DNA of 8,067 bases. Source: Firmicutes bacterium UBA2296. Lineage in GTDB: Bacteria; Bacillota; UBA994. A program made the position numbers and the translations under genes. A model generated the notes under the pieces. That model saw nothing but the letters and a program-made list of their open reading frames with translations, made no database searches and had not been told where the DNA came from. Below are positions 6,233-8,067 of this stretch, piece after piece. Positions within the stretch are counted from its first letter, which is position 1. Every line of letters starts with the position of its first letter. The stretch is from the NCBI GenBank assembly GCA_002345475.1, contig DDWC01000234.1, positions 4,975-13,041 on the forward strand, read 5' to 3'.

Positions 6233-7646
6233 AGAACCTGAAGTACAGAAAGGGGTTGTAGGTGCCGCCCACCAGTAGCGCCGTAGAAACAGCGTACATC
6301 ACAGAAGCATACACAGGACCAAACACCGCTTCGTTCAGCGATCTCAATCCGGACCAGCGGGCAGTGAGAATGTGGCGGCGATACAATCGGCTGGGAAGCG
6401 GCGTACAGGCAATTACCGCCACCGCCAAGAAGAGAAGGTTATTGGCGAAATGTATCTGCAGCAAGACATCGGTAAGGGGTGCGGCTGTGAGACCAAGCAT
6501 TACCCTGAAGAATGCCAGCCCCTGAGATAGGTCCACAAAGTAGAATAATACCCACCCTGCCAGAGAAATGCCTATGACATAAATATGGGAAAAGGCCTTG
6601 TGCAATTGGTTCAACACTTTGCCAAGGAACAGCCTTTCCAGGGCAATAAAGGCTCCGTAGTACAAGCCCCACAGCACAAAGTTCCAGCTAGCTCCATGCC
6701 ACAATCCCGTCAAGAACCAAACTAGAAACAGGTTGCGCAAGCCCATTCTTCGGCTACCCCCCAAAGGGATGTAGACATAGTCGCGGAAGAAGCGCCCCAA
6801 CGACATGTGCCAGCGACGCCAGAACTCGCCTATACTTTGCGATATATATGGGTAGTTGAAGTTCTCTAAGTAAGTAAAGCCAAACATTTTGCCAAGGCCA
6901 ATGGCCATATCCGAGTATCCCGAGAAATCGAAATAGATTTGCAGGGCAAACAAAGAGATCCCAAACCAGGCGCCCAAAACCGAGAGTTCAGATACACTGC
7001 CGTCCAGAAAAATGGCTGCCCGAGCTCCCGCTGTGTTCGCCAAGATGACTTTCTTGCCCAGGCCGACGGCAAAGCGCTGCACACCTGCGCCGAAAGAAGC
7101 CCAGCTGATACTGCGGTTCTCTATCTCTGCGGCTATTTCCTTATAGCGAACAATTGGGCCGGCCACCAGCTGGTGAAAGAGAGACACAAAGAGCAGAAGC
7201 TTAAGAACCGACCTCTGTGCCGCTACCTCTCCCCGGTAAACGTCGATCACATATGAAATAGTCTGAAAGGAATAGAAGGATATGCCGATGGGCAGACCAA
7301 ACTGTCTAATGACCAGATTTGTTCCCCACAAGGTATTTATATTATCCACCAGAAAGCCCGAATACTTGAAGAATACCAGCAGCGATAGATTAACAGTAAT
7401 CGAGGAGATTAGTGCCACCTTGCCTTGCCACTGGCCACGGTATTTCTCTGCAATCAGGCCATGAACAAAGTCTATGCAGGCGCTAAAGATGAGTATAGTA
7501 ACCCAAATAGGCTCTCCCCAGGCGTAGAAGAACAGAGAAAAAACTATAAGAACACCATTTCTATAGCCTTGGTGCTTAAACATAAAGTAGAAAATCAGGT
7601 TCAGAGGCAAAAAAGCATACAGGAAAATCAGACTGGAAAAGACCAC
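6231..7646 (-). CDS. MBOAT-family membrane O-acyltransferase (AlgI/DltB-like)
   Basis: The product is a 471-residue polytopic membrane protein that moves acyl groups from a cytosolic donor toward the outer face for transfer to a polymer. It opens with the typical MVFSSLIFLYAFLPL and has about eleven or twelve hydrophobic segments. Conserved MBOAT blocks are FDFSGYSDMAIG (239-250), EFWRRWHMSLG (274-284) with His280, DYVYIPLGGSR (289-299) and GLWHGASWNF (314-323), whose His317 is the expected catalytic histidine. The end, GTYNPFLYFRF, is the usual MBOAT C-terminus, so the gene is complete. Two GTG codons in tandem can start it, 7649 and 7646. I prefer 7646 because GGAGG (7658-7654) is then 7 nt away and the protein begins as relatives do; the other choice adds one residue. 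It is the first gene of an operon with the DHHW gene. By eye this pair is more AT-rich than the two-component operon. AlgI-type rather than DltB-type is favoured by the DHHW partner. Confidence 0.95.
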   Translation of the reverse strand: MVFSSLIFLYAFLPLNLIFYFMFKHQGYRNGVLIVFSLFFYAWGEPIWVTILIFSACIDFVHGLIAEKYRGQWQGKVALISSITVNLSLLVFFKYSGFLVDNINTLWGTNLVIRQFGLPIGISFYSFQTISYVIDVYRGEVAAQRSVLKLLLFVSLFHQLVAGPIVRYKEIAAEIENRSISWASFGAGVQRFAVGLGKKVILANTAGARAAIFLDGSVSELSVLGAWFGISLFALQIYFDFSGYSDMAIGLGKMFGFTYLENFNYPYISQSIGEFWRRWHMSLGRFFRDYVYIPLGGSRRMGLRNLFLVWFLTGLWHGASWNFVLWGLYYGAFIALERLFLGKVLNQLHKAFSHIYVIGISLAGWVLFYFVDLSQGLAFFRVMLGLTAAPLTDVLLQIHFANNLLFLAVAVIACTPLPSRLYRRHILTARWSGLRSLNEAVFGPVYASVMYAVSTALLVGGTYNPFLYFRF

Positions 7647-7651
7647 CACAA

Positions 7652-7658
7652 CACCTCC
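7652..7658 (-). promoter_or_regulatory. ribosome binding site of the MBOAT gene
   Basis: GGAGGTG precedes the tandem GTG codons. Measured from GGAGG, the spacing is 4 nt to the GTG at 7649 and 7 nt to the GTG at 7646, which favours the second. Confidence 0.7.
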
Positions 7659-7785
7659 GGCTGTCTCTCACCTAATATTACACCACTATTCCAGCCCAGA
7701 CTGCCCTCTTCACACGAAATGCACATTTTGCAGTGATGAGGCCGCGTTTCTGTTTGGGCGTCATCGGCTCCTGGGCCAGTATGGC

Positions 7786-7846
7786 GAAGCGCTTAGCGTT
7801 TAGCGCTTGGCGCTTAGCAGCTTGGGAATGTAGGGAACGGAGATTG
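7786..7846 (+). repeat. copy A of a duplicated element with a heptanucleotide-repeat core
   Basis: The first 40 nt (7786-7825) are identical to 7863-7902, an offset of 77 nt. The core can be read as tandem 7-mers: GCGCTTA, GCGTTTA, GCGCTTG, GCGCTTA, then a drifted GCAGCTT, consensus GCGYTTR. The next 21 nt (7826-7846) are alignable with the second copy but diverged, sharing GAACGG and TTG. The core can fold into a 7-bp stem, AAGCGCT with AGCGCTT. Confidence 0.9.
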
Positions 7847-7862
7847 GGGTTCTTTGTTGGGG

Positions 7863-7923
7863 GAAGCGCTTAGCGTTTAGCGCTTGGCGCTTAGCAGCTT
7901 GGCAACACGGTGAACGGTGGTTG
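7863..7923 (+). repeat. copy B of the duplicated element with a heptanucleotide-repeat core
   Basis: The 40-nt core (7863-7902) matches copy A perfectly, and 7903-7923 matches it partly. A faint related trace, GGCGCTTG and GGCGCTAG, occurs at 8018-8025 and 8031-8038. Only two full copies exist here, with no CRISPR-like regularity. Confidence 0.9.
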
Positions 7924-8067
7924 CGCGCTTCGCTCTGCGTGCCACGTAGCGGCGAGACCATGGCTCGCGGTAGAGGTTGGGACGAGCGTCGGACGCGTGC
8001 CCTGAGGAGGGAAACGAGGCGCTTGAGCCTGGCGCTAGTCAGTTCCTTAATCTAAGGCCTGACCCCA

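Larger units (their letters stand above)
7650..8067. other. non-coding right edge with repeats and small hairpins
   Basis: I find no convincing gene in these 418 nt. The part next to the MBOAT gene (7650-7740) should hold its promoter; TAATAT on the minus strand (7680-7675) is a possible -10, with no good -35. At 7786-7923 are two repeat units described separately. Beyond 7920 the DNA is GC-rich and has several small inverted repeats: GCGAG (7952-7956) with CTCGC (7964-7968), AGGC (8017-8020) with GCCT (8027-8030), and a perfect AGGCCT close to the edge. A 31-codon frame at 7960-8055 has no ribosome binding site and is not called. Confidence 0.6.

Noticed and set aside
7786..7902. CRISPR array
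   Set aside because: Only two repeats, the repeat is internally repetitive, and no cas genes are present.
7960..8055. 31-codon Arg-rich open frame on the plus strand
   Set aside because: No ribosome binding site, no recognisable similarity, and the region is full of small hairpins; high GC favours chance open frames.

Overview
The window looks like chromosomal DNA of a spore-forming Gram-positive bacterium of the Clostridia type (Bacillota). The reasons are the strong AGGAGG/GAGGTGAT ribosome binding sites, a lipoprotein with a GerMN domain, a WalK/PhoR-style kinase with an OmpR-type regulator, and a DHHW/MBOAT pair of the kind common in Clostridia. The taxonomic placement is inference; there is no rRNA or tRNA gene here to fix it.

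Left part, minus strand (about 3408 down to 1): a tight three-gene operon. It encodes an OmpR/PhoB-family response regulator, a membrane sensor histidine kinase starting 2 nt after it, and, 58 nt further on, a lipoprotein with a GerMN domain followed by a beta-propeller-like C-terminal part that runs off the left edge. This order and the lipoprotein architecture resemble the actinobacterial mtrA-mtrB-lpqB locus, in which the lipoprotein is an accessory factor of the kinase. That parallel is the most interesting point in the window.

Middle, plus strand (3541 to 4842): two separately transcribed genes. The first reads divergently from the two-component operon across a 132-nt intergenic region. 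It encodes a cytosolic circularly permuted papain-fold (NlpC/P60, YiiX-like) protein and ends in a clear intrinsic terminator. The second has its own promoter and encodes an uncharacterised protein with about six membrane segments.

Right-centre, minus strand (7646 down to 4992): a two-gene operon of an MBOAT O-acyltransferase and a DHHW (AlgX/AlgJ-like) protein, with the second gene's ribosome binding site overlapping the first gene's stop codon. Together they probably transfer acyl (usually acetyl) groups from the cytosol to an extracellular or cell-wall polysaccharide. A 13-bp inverted repeat between the convergent genes at 4938-4970 serves as terminator.

Right edge (7650 to 8067): about 420 nt without a convincing gene. 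It holds two copies of an element whose 40-bp core is identical in both copies and is itself built from degenerate 7-bp units (consensus GCGYTTR), then a GC-rich stretch with several small hairpins.
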